From assembly GCA_029778615.1 (NCBI GenBank), contig JAKOPZ010000195.1:1-42099 (forward strand): DNA of 42,099 nt. Reading direction: 5' to 3'. Below the pieces are notes generated by a model. It was not told the origin of the DNA, did no database searches, and saw only the letters and a list, made by a program, of their open reading frames with translations. This DNA is from Chloroflexota bacterium (GTDB lineage: Bacteria > Chloroflexota > Anaerolineae > UBA4142 > SHND01). The position numbers and the translations under genes are program-made. Shown in pieces: positions 1 through 7,652 of this stretch (positions are counted from its first letter, which is position 1; every line of letters begins with the position of its first letter).

Positions 1-35
1 ACCAATTCAGACATTGCTGTTCCTCCATCTTGGTA

Positions 36-58
36 TTTGTCAATTCCCAATTGACAAA
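36..58. repeat. Short palindrome in the left flank
   Basis: Inverted repeat with 10-bp arms (TTTGTCAATT / AATTGACAAA) around a 3-base loop. No T-run follows, so it is not an obvious terminator. It lies beyond the end of fhs and probably belongs to the 3' region of a gene outside the window. Confidence 0.5.
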
Positions 59-89
59 AGAAGTGCAAATTAGTTCAAGTCATGTATAT

Positions 90-128
90 ATCGGATGCAC
101 CTCGATTAGAAATGCATCCGATTTTTTG
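90..128 (+). terminator. Intrinsic terminator of a gene upstream of the window
   Basis: Perfect 10-bp stem (ATCGGATGCA / TGCATCCGAT) with a 13-nt loop, followed directly by six T on the plus strand. It would end a plus-strand transcript entering from the left. From here to the end of fhs at 233 I see no gene. Confidence 0.75.
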
Positions 129-232
129 TTCAAATGAACGCTCGTCGTTCCCACTGACGATGCTTGGTAATTTCCCTTATCCCCTTAAATACCTCGAGTA
201 CTCTGTGTCCCCGAGTCTACATTTCCCGTTAT

Positions 233-2098
233 TCAAAACAACCCCATCACCTTCCCCGTATTCAAATCCAAATCCACATCGTAGAAAACGGGACGCGTCG
301 GGAGTCCGGGCATCGTGCGCATCGTGCCGACGAGCGGATACAAAAAGCCCGCGCCGACGCTCGCGCGAATGTCGCGAATCGGAATACGGAATCCTGTGGG
401 CGCGCCTTTGATACCCGCTTCGGCGGTGAAACTCAAATGCGTTTTTGCCATGCAGATTGGTAAATCGCCAAAGCCGTTGCGCGTGTACAATTCGATTTTT
501 TCTTCTGCTTCGGGTGAATAATCCACACCGTCCGCGCGATAAATTTCGCGCGCAATCGTTTCGATTTTTTGTTTGATGGACATGTCGAGGGGATAGAGAA
601 ATTCAAAGTTCGACGTTTGCTTTGCCGCGTCCATCACCGCGTCCGCGAGTTCTGTCGCGCCCGCGCCGCCATTCATCCAGTGCGTCGCTTTCACCGCCAC
701 CGAACCCGATTCTTCCACCACGCGTTCGAGGAATTTCAATTCATTTTCGGTATCGTACTTGAACGAATTAATCGCGACGACGACAGGCACGCCGTACTTT
801 TTCGCGTTCTCGATGTGACGCAAAAGATTCGGCAGACCTTTTTCCAAGAGTTCGATATTTTCTTCCGTGTATGCTTTGTCGAGTGGACGCCCCGCGACCA
901 CTTTGGGTCCGCCGCCGTGCATCTTGAGCGCGCGAATTGTCGCCACCATCACGACAACATTCGGAACCAAACCCGAATAGCGGCACTTGATGTCCATGAA
1001 TTTTTCCATCCCGATATCCGCGCCGAATCCCGATTCTGTGACAACATAGTCCGCGAGTTTCAGCGCGATTTGGTCGGCGATGATGGAGGAATTGCCGTGC
1101 GCGATATTCGCAAACGGTCCCGCATGAACGAACGCGGGCGTGCCTTCGAGCGTCTGCATCAAGTTCGGCATAATCGCGTCTTTCATCAAAACGGTAATCG
1201 CGCCCGCGACGCCCAAATCTTCGGCGGTGACAGGTTCGCCGTTGCGATTCGTCCCGATCACCATACGCGAAAAACGTTCGCGCATGTCGGGCAGCGATGT
1301 GGTGAGTCCGAGAATCGCCATGATTTCGCTTGCGACGGTAATATCGAATCCCGTAAAGCGTTCGCTGCCTTTTTCTTCTTCGCCCAAGCCGATTTCGATT
1401 TTTCGCAACATGCGGTCGTTAATGTCCATCACGCGCTGCCATGTAATCGAGGCGGGGTCAATGTCGAGGCGAAAGAGTTTTCGTCTTTCGTCCGCGTCAA
1501 GTTCAGACAGATTCGTTGCTTGAATTCCAAGACGCGCCGCGCGTTTCGCAATCGAAGGCGCAAACGTTCCGTCGGGACACAATGCTTTCGCCAATTTGTC
1601 GTCGTCGGTAATCGCGCGTTCGTGCAACATGCGCGCGTCAATTTGCGCGGCAAGCAAATTGTTCGCGGCAGTGATGGCATGAATGTCGCCCGTGAGATGG
1701 AGATTGAAATCTTCCATCGGAATAATTTGGGAATAGCCGCCGCCCGCCGCGCCGCCTTTGATGCCGAACGTCGGACCCATTGACGGTTGACGAATGCAGG
1801 TGAATACGCGCTGCTTGCGAAACGCGCCGAGCGCTTGCGATAAACCAACGGTTGTGGTCGTTTTTCCTTCCCCTAACGGCGTCGGCGTAATCGCAGTGAC
1901 GTCAATATATTTTCCGTTCGGTTGATTTTTCAAACGGTCACGGACTTCGAGATGTACTTTGGCTTTGTATTTTCCAAACAGTTCGAGGTCGTCGTCGCGG
2001 AGACCCACTTCGTGCGCGACATCGAGGATGGGACGAAGTTCCGCCGCTTGGGCAATTTCAATATCGCTTGGAACGGGGTGAGTAATTTTAATCGGCAC
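233..2098 (-). CDS. fhs: Formate--tetrahydrofolate ligase
   Basis: ATP-dependent ligation of formate to tetrahydrofolate giving 10-formyl-THF, the entry of one-carbon units from formate (cytosolic; Wood-Ljungdahl methyl branch or C1/purine supply). The 621-residue product is slightly longer than the usual ~555-560 residues. The P-loop [10 protein letters not shown] lies near residue 72, followed by [19 protein letters not shown] and [13 protein letters not shown], all typical of this family. The C-terminus ends in MGLF, the normal family end, so TGA is a true stop here. The start is GTG at 2098: AAGGAG lies 10 nt upstream and no better ATG is in frame. Transcribed alone on the minus strand, with no folD or ftcD next to it. 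Identification is secure; the pathway direction is not visible from this window. Confidence 0.97.
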   Translation of the reverse strand: MPIKITHPVPSDIEIAQAAELRPILDVAHEVGLRDDDLELFGKYKAKVHLEVRDRLKNQPNGKYIDVTAITPTPLGEGKTTTTVGLSQALGAFRKQRVFTCIRQPSMGPTFGIKGGAAGGGYSQIIPMEDFNLHLTGDIHAITAANNLLAAQIDARMLHERAITDDDKLAKALCPDGTFAPSIAKRAARLGIQATNLSELDADERRKLFRLDIDPASITWQRVMDINDRMLRKIEIGLGEEEKGSERFTGFDITVASEIMAILGLTTSLPDMRERFSRMVIGTNRNGEPVTAEDLGVAGAITVLMKDAIMPNLMQTLEGTPAFVHAGPFANIAHGNSSIIADQIALKLADYVVTESGFGADIGMEKFMDIKCRYSGLVPNVVVMVATIRALKMHGGGPKVVAGRPLDKAYTEENIELLEKGLPNLLRHIENAKKYGVPVVVAINSFKYDTENELKFLERVVEESGSVAVKATHWMNGGAGATELADAVMDAAKQTSNFEFLYPLDMSIKQKIETIAREIYRADGVDYSPEAEEKIELYTRNGFGDLPICMAKTHLSFTAEAGIKGAPTGFRIPIRDIRASVGAGFLYPLVGTMRTMPGLPTRPVFYDVDLDLNTGKVMGLF

Positions 2099-2131
2099 AG
2101 TTCAATTGCTCCTTTGCAATGAAATAGTAGA

Positions 2132-2194
2132 GGCAAAGCATTCGCATTAACAACTGCGTGGGGGTTTGGCGAACGCGCCCGCGAATGCTTTGCC
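2132..2194. repeat. Inverted repeat, MITE-like, between fhs and head-GIN gene
   Basis: Perfect 14-bp arms GGCAAAGCATTCGC (2132-2145) and GCGAATGCTTTGCC (2181-2194) enclose a 35-nt spacer. It sits in the divergent promoter region of fhs and the lipoprotein gene. The arms lack a T-run, so a dispersed palindromic element is more likely than a terminator. Only one copy was seen in this window. Confidence 0.55.
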
Positions 2195-2343
2195 CCGACA
2201 AAGTAGAAATATAGCACAAGTTGAAACAATTCGAGTGTACGAACGGTCAAAAAAAAGTACGATTTCTGAAACGAAGCGTGACCTTTTCGGAACCATTGCG
2301 TAATAGGATGTGTTCACAAATCTCAATCACAAGGAGCTGGACT

Positions 2344-3075
2344 ATGAAGGTTCGTCTTGGAATTCTTGTGCTCGCGCTTGGCGCGTTGATGGGTTGCGGG
2401 TTCAATCTCAACGTCACTCGCGGCTCGGGCAATGTCATTACGGAATCGCGCGCCGTGAGTGGTTTTCACGCGGTCACATTGGCGGGTGTTGGCGAATTGA
2501 ATATCACGCGCGGTGACGCCGAAAGTTTGACGATTGAAGCCGATGATAATTTGATGCCGCTGATTACGACTCGCGTGGACAATGGCACGTTGACTATCGG
2601 CTGGGACACAAATCGCGGGACGATTTCCGTGGACCCCACGCGCCCCATCCGGTACACTCTGCAAGTGAAAAATTTGGACGCGGTGGTTTTGGCAGGCGCG
2701 GGCAATATCAATGCGCCGTCGCTGATCGCCGACAATTTTGTTTTGACGAGCAGCGGAGCAGGCAATGTGAATCTCACACAACTCACCGCGAAAAGTTTGC
2801 AAGCGACGATTAGCGGCGCCGGCAGCATGAACGTGTCGGGTGAAGCAGAAACGCAGACCGCCTCGCTCACGGGCTTGGGCAGCTACAACGCGGGCGACCT
2901 GAAAACGCACAGCACGACCGTCACCGTTTCCGGCGCAGGGGGCGCGACCGTGTGGGCAGCGACCGCGCTTGATGTGAAAATCAGCGGTGCGGGCAGCGTG
3001 AGCTACTACGGCAGTCCACAAGTGACGCAAAGCATTTCGGGCGTCGGCTCGGTCAAAGGGTTAGGCAACAAATGA
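2344..3075 (+). CDS. Head-GIN domain (DUF2807) lipoprotein
   Basis: Predicted secreted lipoprotein of 243 residues. The N-terminus has a charged start, a hydrophobic stretch and a lipobox LMGC with Cys18 as the lipidation site. The rest is a repetitive Gly/Ala/Asn/Ser-rich sequence with recurring SGAGN, GVGE, GAGSM and GLGSY turns, typical of the DUF2807 'putative auto-transporter adhesin, head GIN' beta-solenoid. Start ATG 2344 is chosen because AAGGAG (2331-2336) lies 7 nt upstream and the signal peptide begins there; the open frame extends further upstream from a TTG but without a signal. It is followed by a strong terminator, so it is probably monocistronic. The molecular function of the family is poorly known; cell-surface binding is an inference. 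Confidence 0.88.
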   Translation: MKVRLGILVLALGALMGCGFNLNVTRGSGNVITESRAVSGFHAVTLAGVGELNITRGDAESLTIEADDNLMPLITTRVDNGTLTIGWDTNRGTISVDPTRPIRYTLQVKNLDAVVLAGAGNINAPSLIADNFVLTSSGAGNVNLTQLTAKSLQATISGAGSMNVSGEAETQTASLTGLGSYNAGDLKTHSTTVTVSGAGGATVWAATALDVKISGAGSVSYYGSPQVTQSISGVGSVKGLGNK

Positions 3076-3103
3076 GTTTCCTGTAAATTCGGAAACCTAC
3101 GCG

Positions 3104-3153
3104 AAAAATTGCGAGAGTGGCATTGGCGACAAGTCCGTTCTCGCAATTTTTTT
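3104..3153 (+). terminator. Intrinsic terminator after head-GIN gene
   Basis: Inverted repeat AAAAATTGCGAGA (3104-3116) and TCTCGCAATTTTT (from 3139), loop of about 22 nt, ending in a run of seven T. It lies 29 nt downstream of the lipoprotein stop codon. Confidence 0.8.
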
Positions 3154-3173
3154 ATTTGTGGTAAAGTTCCACC

Positions 3174-3626
3174 ATGGGTTCACGCGGCGAAGGTTGGGTC
3201 ATTGGGCAATTTGTAATTGCGCTCGGAATTTTGGTCGTAACATTTTTTACGCGCGTCGAATTACCGTTGTTTGTGCAACTCGTCGGCGCAGCGATGCTGA
3301 TCGTCGGCGCAATCGTCATTGCGTTCGCCACGTTTCATCTCGGCAAAAATCTGACGCCCTATCCGAAACCGAAAGATGGCGATCACACACTCATCACCAA
3401 TGGCATTTATGGAATCGTGCGGCATCCGATTTATTTTGGATTCGCGCTCGCGGCGTTGGGGTGGACGTTGTATTGGGGAACGCTGTTGGGAATTGCGCTC
3501 GCGTTGTTTTTATTTGTGTGGTTCGATTTGAAATCGCGGCGCGAAGAAAAATGGCTCGCGGAAAAATATCCCGAATACGCGGCGTATCAAGCGCGCGTCA
3601 AAAAATTGATTCCGTTTGTTTATTAG
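3174..3626 (+). CDS. Isoprenylcysteine carboxyl methyltransferase family membrane protein
   Basis: 150-residue integral membrane protein of the ICMT/PEMT superfamily. There are two N-terminal membrane segments (about 9-26 and 33-53), then the conserved cytosolic region TNGIYGIVRHPIYFG near residues 77-91 (the GxY..xRHPxY SAM-binding signature), another hydrophobic hairpin, and the C-terminal EEKWLAEKYPEYAAYQARV motif (E-E...Y.xYxxxV). Such bacterial proteins are usually annotated as methyltransferases of unknown substrate. ATG 3174 has no SD; a TAAAGT hexamer ends 6 nt before the ATG, hinting at leaderless expression, but no -35 is convincing. The stop codon (TAG 3624-3626) runs straight into the heptamer array that precedes the peroxidase gene. 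Confidence 0.9.
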   Translation: MGSRGEGWVIGQFVIALGILVVTFFTRVELPLFVQLVGAAMLIVGAIVIAFATFHLGKNLTPYPKPKDGDHTLITNGIYGIVRHPIYFGFALAALGWTLYWGTLLGIALALFLFVWFDLKSRREEKWLAEKYPEYAAYQARVKKLIPFVY

Positions 3627-3666
3627 AGATTGGAGATTGGAGATTGGAGATTGGAGACTGGAGAAA
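3625..3666. repeat. Heptamer tandem array (GGAGAYT)n filling a spacer
   Basis: Six consecutive 7-nt units read on the plus strand as AGAGATT, GGAGATT x3, GGAGACT, GGAGAAA. They occupy the whole space between the methyltransferase stop and the peroxidase start codon, and touch both. The repeated GGAG supplies tandem Shine-Dalgarno-like sites; the one at 3653 is 9 nt before ATG 3666. The same unit recurs at 7904, 8835, 20125, 21521 and 38374. Confidence 0.85.
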
Positions 3667-5018
3667 TGTTCACACGTAAAAATTTTTTTCTATTTGGAAT
3701 CATTGGCGCGCTGCTCGGGGGCGCGCTTGTTTTGTTTGTATTCCAAACGCGTGTGACAGAATGGACGCCGCAAGAAATCAAAACTCTGCGTTCGCTTTCT
3801 CTTGCAAGTTTGCCCCCGCTCGCGCCCGACACATCCAATCGCGTGGCGGATGACCCGCGCGCGGTGGAACTCGGACACAAATTATTTTTTGACGCGCGCT
3901 TTAGCAAGGACGGGACCGTTTCGTGCGCGTCGTGTCACATGCCCGAATTGAATTTTCAGGACGCACGCGCACATGGACGCGGAATGGCGGAAACGCGGCG
4001 GCGCACGCAGAGCATCGTTGGCAGCGCGTATTTTGAATGGTTTTTTTGGGATGGACGCCGCGATAGTCAGTGGAGCCAGGCATTGTCGCCACTCGAACAC
4101 GCGAACGAACAAGGCGGCGACCGCGCGCAGTACGCGCATTTGCTCGCGCAAAATTATCGCGCGGAATATGAAGCGTTGTTTGGCGCGCTGCCCGCGTTGG
4201 AAAACATTCCCGCGCACGCGAGTCCTGTCGGCGATGCGAACGCGCGTGACGCATGGAACAAAATGACGAACGCGGAGCAGCAAAGCATTTCCCGCGTGTA
4301 CGCGAACATGGGCAAAGCCATCGCCGCGTATGAACGCAAAATCTTGCCGGGCGCGTCGCGTTTTGATGAGTATGTGGACGCAGTGACGCGCGACGACTGT
4401 CATTTCGAGCGGAGCGAGAAATCTCAGTTTTGGCTAGCGAGATTTCTCGCAACAACGGCTCGAAATGACAATCAAGCGGAATGTCCGAACGAAATTTTTT
4501 CCGAGGACGAACGCGCGGGGCTGAAATTATTTATTGGCAAAGCGGGCTGTGTGAAATGCCACAACACGCCGCTTTTTTCCGATGACGAATTTCACAATAC
4601 GGGGATTCCACAACACGCGGAAACGGAACACGATTTGGGACGCGCCGAAGGCGTGGTCGAAAATTTTCAAGACGAGTTCAAATGCTGGAGCGAATTTAGC
4701 GACGATGAAAAACGCGATTGTCCGCAATTGCGTTACATGCAAGCGCGCGCGGGTTCCCTCGTCGGCGCGTTCAAAACGCCTTCGCTGCGAAAAACGCAAT
4801 TCGTCGCGCCGTTCATGCACAACGCGTGGTACACGACTTTGCGCGAAATTCTCGACCATTACAATCGCGCGCCCGCCGCGAGGATTGGCGAAACGGAATT
4901 GAAACCGTTGCATTTGAACGAAACGGAATTGAGACAACTCGAAGCGTTTTTGTTGACGCTCACCGCGCCCGTGAACGCGCCGCCCGCGTTACTGCAAGAC
5001 CCGTTTGCATCAAGATAG
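3666..5018 (+). CDS. Di-heme cytochrome c peroxidase (CCP/MauG family)
   Basis: 450-residue exported di-heme protein. An N-terminal signal anchor (about residues 8-28) precedes two CxxCH heme c sites: CASCH at 87-91 and CVKCH at 295-299. The second is followed by NTPLFSDDEFHNTG and later GAFKTPSLRKTQFVAPFMHNAWYTTLREILDHYN, the usual CCP/MauG core. Members reduce H2O2 or oxidise a protein partner in the periplasm or outside the cell. ATG 3666 is preferred to the longer frame from 3630, which would translate the heptamer repeat. Residues about 244-269 are encoded by an inserted palindromic element (4395-4473) between the first domain and the second heme; the frame stays open and both heme domains are intact. 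The 3' end overlaps the convergent Hsp70-like gene by 9 nt. Confidence 0.93.
   Translation: MFTRKNFFLFGIIGALLGGALVLFVFQTRVTEWTPQEIKTLRSLSLASLPPLAPDTSNRVADDPRAVELGHKLFFDARFSKDGTVSCASCHMPELNFQDARAHGRGMAETRRRTQSIVGSAYFEWFFWDGRRDSQWSQALSPLEHANEQGGDRAQYAHLLAQNYRAEYEALFGALPALENIPAHASPVGDANARDAWNKMTNAEQQSISRVYANMGKAIAAYERKILPGASRFDEYVDAVTRDDCHFERSEKSQFWLARFLATTARNDNQAECPNEIFSEDERAGLKLFIGKAGCVKCHNTPLFSDDEFHNTGIPQHAETEHDLGRAEGVVENFQDEFKCWSEFSDDEKRDCPQLRYMQARAGSLVGAFKTPSLRKTQFVAPFMHNAWYTTLREILDHYNRAPAARIGETELKPLHLNETELRQLEAFLLTLTAPVNAPPALLQDPFASR
4395..4473. mobile_element. Palindromic MITE-like element inside the peroxidase gene
   Basis: Outer arms TGTCATTTCGAGC (4398-4410) and GCTCGAAATGACA (4458-4470) extend imperfectly to 4395/4473. 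Inner arms GAGAAATCTC and GAGATTTCTCG form a second stem. Read in the peroxidase frame it encodes CHFERSEKS...ARNDN, a peptide seen wherever this repeat type is read through. A related copy lies at 9263-9358. Confidence 0.85.
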
Positions 5019-6374
5019 ATTTGTTTCCCCCGCGCGCGCCAAGCCCTGCACCACACTCGTGAACACTTCTTGCCTGTTCACTTTTGCCGCGCCAAATTTT
5101 TTCTCCAACATTTTTTGCACAGCCGGAATCAAGGACGAACCGCCTGTGCGAATCACCACGTCAATATCCTCTGCGCGCAAACCCGCCGCGCGCAGTGTCT
5201 TGTCCATCTCTTTATCAATCGTTCGCAATCGCGACGAAATCACATGCTCAAATTCGCGGCGTGTTAGTGGTTCGTCGAATTGAATGTTGTCGCGATGAAA
5301 TGAAATTTGCGATTCACGTATGCTTGACAATTCGAGTTTCGCGTGCTCAATCGCTTGAAATAAATTCCAGCCGTAATTTTTTTGAATCAGCGTGAGCAGC
5401 GCGAGAATTTCGTCGCGTCCTTTTTCGCCCGCGAGATACAACTCGCGCAAAATGTCGAGCGTCTTGCGTTCGTTCAAAAAGGGAATCGTGTACCACGAAC
5501 GCAACTGCATTTGAATCCAACGCGGCATTCGCATCTCCGCGCCCGTCATGGTTCGCCCGACGTAATGTTTGCCAAAGTATTTCATCAAACGTTTTTCCAT
5601 CACATCTTCGTCAAACGTATTGCCGCCGACGACGACACCGCCCACCGCGAGAATATCGTCGCGGCGATTTGTGTTGTGTGCGCGCGTCGGGTCTAGTCGA
5701 ATCACGGTAAAATCGAGCGTGCCGCCGCCAAAATCAAAAACGAACGCGATTTGTTCGCGCGCAATTTCCGCCTCATACGCCAACGCCGCGCCAATCGGTT
5801 CAAATAAAAATTCAATCTCGTTGAAACCCGCGAGCCGCGCCGCGTGTTCCAAACGCGTTTGCGCGAGTTTGTCTTGTTTCGCATCCGTCGAGAAAAAAAC
5901 AGGACGCCCCATCACGACGGCGTCCACATTTTGTCCGTTCATTTCATCCGCGCGTTTTTTCAACGCGCGAATCAATTCGGCGGCGAGTTCTTCAATCGTA
6001 TAAAATTTTCCAAAAACGTTCGTCCCTTCAAACGCGTCGTCGGCGAGAAAACTTTTGATGGCTTGAAAGAAACGCCCGGGCGCATCTACATCCGCGTCGA
6101 ACGTCACGTACTCTTGCCCGAATACCGTTTCAATCAATTGCCCCGACGAAACGCGTTTGCGTTGAATCTCGCGCCCCGTGTTGCGTTCGACAAAAACCTC
6201 AATCGCCTCCGCGCCGATAAATGAATTCCCCGCGCGGTCAATGAACAACACGGAACTTGCAACCGTCGGATTTTCCGCGTGCGCATCAATGGGAAAAATT
6301 TTTACCGCGCCGTTTTGCGCGAGCGCGATGGCGGAGTTGGACGTGCCGAAATCGAGACCGTAACGGTGGGTCAT
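5010..6374 (-). CDS. Hsp70 family protein, YegD-like, ATPase domain only
   Basis: 454-residue actin-fold ATPase. Phosphate 1 motif GLDFGTSNSAIAL at residues 5-17, phosphate 2 motif AFVFDFGGGTLDFTVIRLD near 205-223, and adenosine motif RTGGSSLIPAVQKML near the C-terminus. The substrate-binding domain of classical DnaK (600+ residues) is missing, as in the YegD group of ~450 residues. Cytosolic; the biochemical role of the group is not well defined. ATG 6374 lies only 6 nt after the stop of the DUF3224 gene, so the two are probably co-transcribed. No clear SD is visible, suggesting translational coupling. The 3' end overlaps the convergent peroxidase gene by 9 nt. Confidence 0.9.
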   Translation of the reverse strand: MTHRYGLDFGTSNSAIALAQNGAVKIFPIDAHAENPTVASSVLFIDRAGNSFIGAEAIEVFVERNTGREIQRKRVSSGQLIETVFGQEYVTFDADVDAPGRFFQAIKSFLADDAFEGTNVFGKFYTIEELAAELIRALKKRADEMNGQNVDAVVMGRPVFFSTDAKQDKLAQTRLEHAARLAGFNEIEFLFEPIGAALAYEAEIAREQIAFVFDFGGGTLDFTVIRLDPTRAHNTNRRDDILAVGGVVVGGNTFDEDVMEKRLMKYFGKHYVGRTMTGAEMRMPRWIQMQLRSWYTIPFLNERKTLDILRELYLAGEKGRDEILALLTLIQKNYGWNLFQAIEHAKLELSSIRESQISFHRDNIQFDEPLTRREFEHVISSRLRTIDKEMDKTLRAAGLRAEDIDVVIRTGGSSLIPAVQKMLEKKFGAAKVNRQEVFTSVVQGLARAGETNLS

Positions 6375-6380
6375 TAAAAT

Positions 6381-6770
6381 TTACAAAGTGTAATGGAGAT
6401 TCATTTCGTACGGTCCGTGTCCGATGAGAACAATATTCGCGCTGCCCTGCAAATTTTCCAACGCGCTCGTGCCGGTGTGTTCCACAATTAGCCAATGGTT
6501 TTTCACGCTCGCAGCATCAAACGTGCCGTGATGCTCCACCACAAACGTTCCCGTCTGTCCCTTCAGCGTTCCATTCACGCGTTCCAATCCGCTATAGCGT
6601 CCTTTTCCATCTGCGCCGTATGCCATCAGATATTCCAATTCGCCTTGCCCTTCCAACGCGCCGGAATACTGAAACGTCGCCAGCACGCGCGTAATTTTGC
6701 GCCCGCCGCCGAAATCCGCTTCCGTTTTTTCGTCCCAACCTGTGACCGTAAAAGTGATGTTGGCTTGCAT
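6381..6770 (-). CDS. DUF3224 domain-containing protein
   Basis: 129 residues, small beta-barrel type. Recognisable DUF3224 features: an N-terminal FTVTGWDEK, the central GxxE...YLMAY segment, then FVVEHHGTFD and a C-terminal SGSAN-like stretch (LQGSANIVLIGHGPYEMNLHY). Function unknown in the family; cytosolic. The start at 6770 is preferred to ATG 6776 and to the longer frame from 6824: AGGAG is 8 nt before the 6770 ATG but only 2 nt before the other. First gene of a likely two-gene operon with the Hsp70-like gene. Confidence 0.85.
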   Translation of the reverse strand: MQANITFTVTGWDEKTEADFGGGRKITRVLATFQYSGALEGQGELEYLMAYGADGKGRYSGLERVNGTLKGQTGTFVVEHHGTFDAASVKNHWLIVEHTGTSALENLQGSANIVLIGHGPYEMNLHYTL

Positions 6771-6926
6771 CCGCATTGCTCCTGAAAAAAAATTTGCGCT
6801 TTTCCTTCCGCATGGATGCACCATCTTAATAGAACATGCGTTTCAGGTCAAGCGCACGGCAGCAGCGCGTTTGAAATTGACACTCCACGAGAACGATTGA
6901 CCAAACAATCAAGCAATGCCTTTGCT

Positions 6927-7274
6927 TTAAGCATCGCCCGATTCCAATATCCCTGCGAGCTGTGTTGCCAACGTCCCAACATGGGTTTGAACCGTCTGCC
7001 ACATCAATTCATCGTCCACACTGTCATAGCCGTGAATGATTCGATTCCGCATGCCGACTATACGGCGCAAATCGGGAATCAGTTCAGCAAGTTCAGGGCT
7101 ATCGCACTCGGCGAGATGCAAGGATTCGCCAATAATTTCAAATTGTCGCTCCACTGCCGAACGCAGCATCAAATTCTTTTCGTAATCTGCGAACGTGCAA
7201 CCCGCAACGAACGATTGAATTGCGTTACACGCATTCAACGCATCATGCAGACGTTTTCTCGTCTTCCGGTCCAT
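6927..7274 (-). CDS. hepT: HepT-like ribonuclease toxin (DUF86)
   Basis: 115-residue all-alpha HEPN-fold protein. The catalytic HEPN signature RNRIIHGYD (R-x4-H with the following Tyr) lies near residues 77-85 and is complete. In characterised type VII systems HepT is an RNA-cleaving toxin that the adjacent nucleotidyltransferase MntA neutralises by AMPylating the Tyr next to this motif. The start ATG 7274 lies inside the 3' end of the upstream mntA-like gene (32-nt overlap), so translation is coupled. Assignment to HepT/MntA rests on motifs and gene order. Confidence 0.9.
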   Translation of the reverse strand: MDRKTRKRLHDALNACNAIQSFVAGCTFADYEKNLMLRSAVERQFEIIGESLHLAECDSPELAELIPDLRRIVGMRNRIIHGYDSVDDELMWQTVQTHVGTLATQLAGILESGDA

Positions 7275-7572
7275 AAATCACCTCTGCCGTGCGTTCCACT
7301 TCGGCACGAAAATACGGGTTGCGAATCGCGCGTGGCGTGACCACATCTACCGGACGCTGAAACAACTGCTCCAGCGCTTCGGCAAAATCAAAATATCGGT
7401 CGGCATAGTCCGGTGATTGCGTATTGGCAAACGCGGCGACAAAATCCAAATCACTTGTGGCAGGGACAAACTTGCCTTTTGCCGCCGAGCCAAACAACTG
7501 CAACTGGCGTACCCCATAACGGTGACAGAGGTTCACCACCGCCGAACGTTTTTCTTCAATTTCGGGAATCAT
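7243..7572 (-). CDS. mntA: MntA-like minimal nucleotidyltransferase antitoxin
   Basis: 109 residues with the nucleotidyltransferase signature GSAAKGKFVPATSDLDFV near residues 28-45 (GSx10DxD), the metal- and ATP-binding site of the minimal NTase/MNT family. It is expected to AMPylate the HepT toxin encoded immediately downstream with a 32-nt overlap. ATG 7572 has no SD; a strong promoter ends 6 nt upstream, which points to a leaderless mRNA. Antitoxin first, toxin second is a normal order for this system. Confidence 0.9.
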   Translation of the reverse strand: MIPEIEEKRSAVVNLCHRYGVRQLQLFGSAAKGKFVPATSDLDFVAAFANTQSPDYADRYFDFAEALEQLFQRPVDVVTPRAIRNPYFRAEVERTAEVIYGPEDEKTSA

Positions 7573-7578
7573 GGATAA

Positions 7579-7606
7579 ATTATACGCGCGGTACTATACT
7601 TGTCCA
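7579..7606 (-). promoter_or_regulatory. Leaderless-type promoter of mntA-hepT
   Basis: On the minus strand: TGGACA (7606-7601), 16-nt spacer, TATAAT (7584-7579), then 6 nt to ATG 7572. The expected transcription start falls on or next to the A of the ATG. Confidence 0.6.
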
Positions 7607-7652
7607 CTAAACGTGCGCTGTCGCAGCGCCGGAAAGAAATGTTCCGCCCTCA

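Noticed and set aside
569-1783. 404-codon open frame on the plus strand, antisense to fhs
   Set aside because: It overlaps a highly conserved enzyme on the other strand; the product is His/Arg/Phe-rich without domains. Long antisense frames are expected from the GCG/CGC-rich codon use.
3630-3665. N-terminal extension MEIGDWRLETGE of the peroxidase
   Set aside because: It is a translation of the heptamer repeat; the signal anchor starts at ATG 3666.
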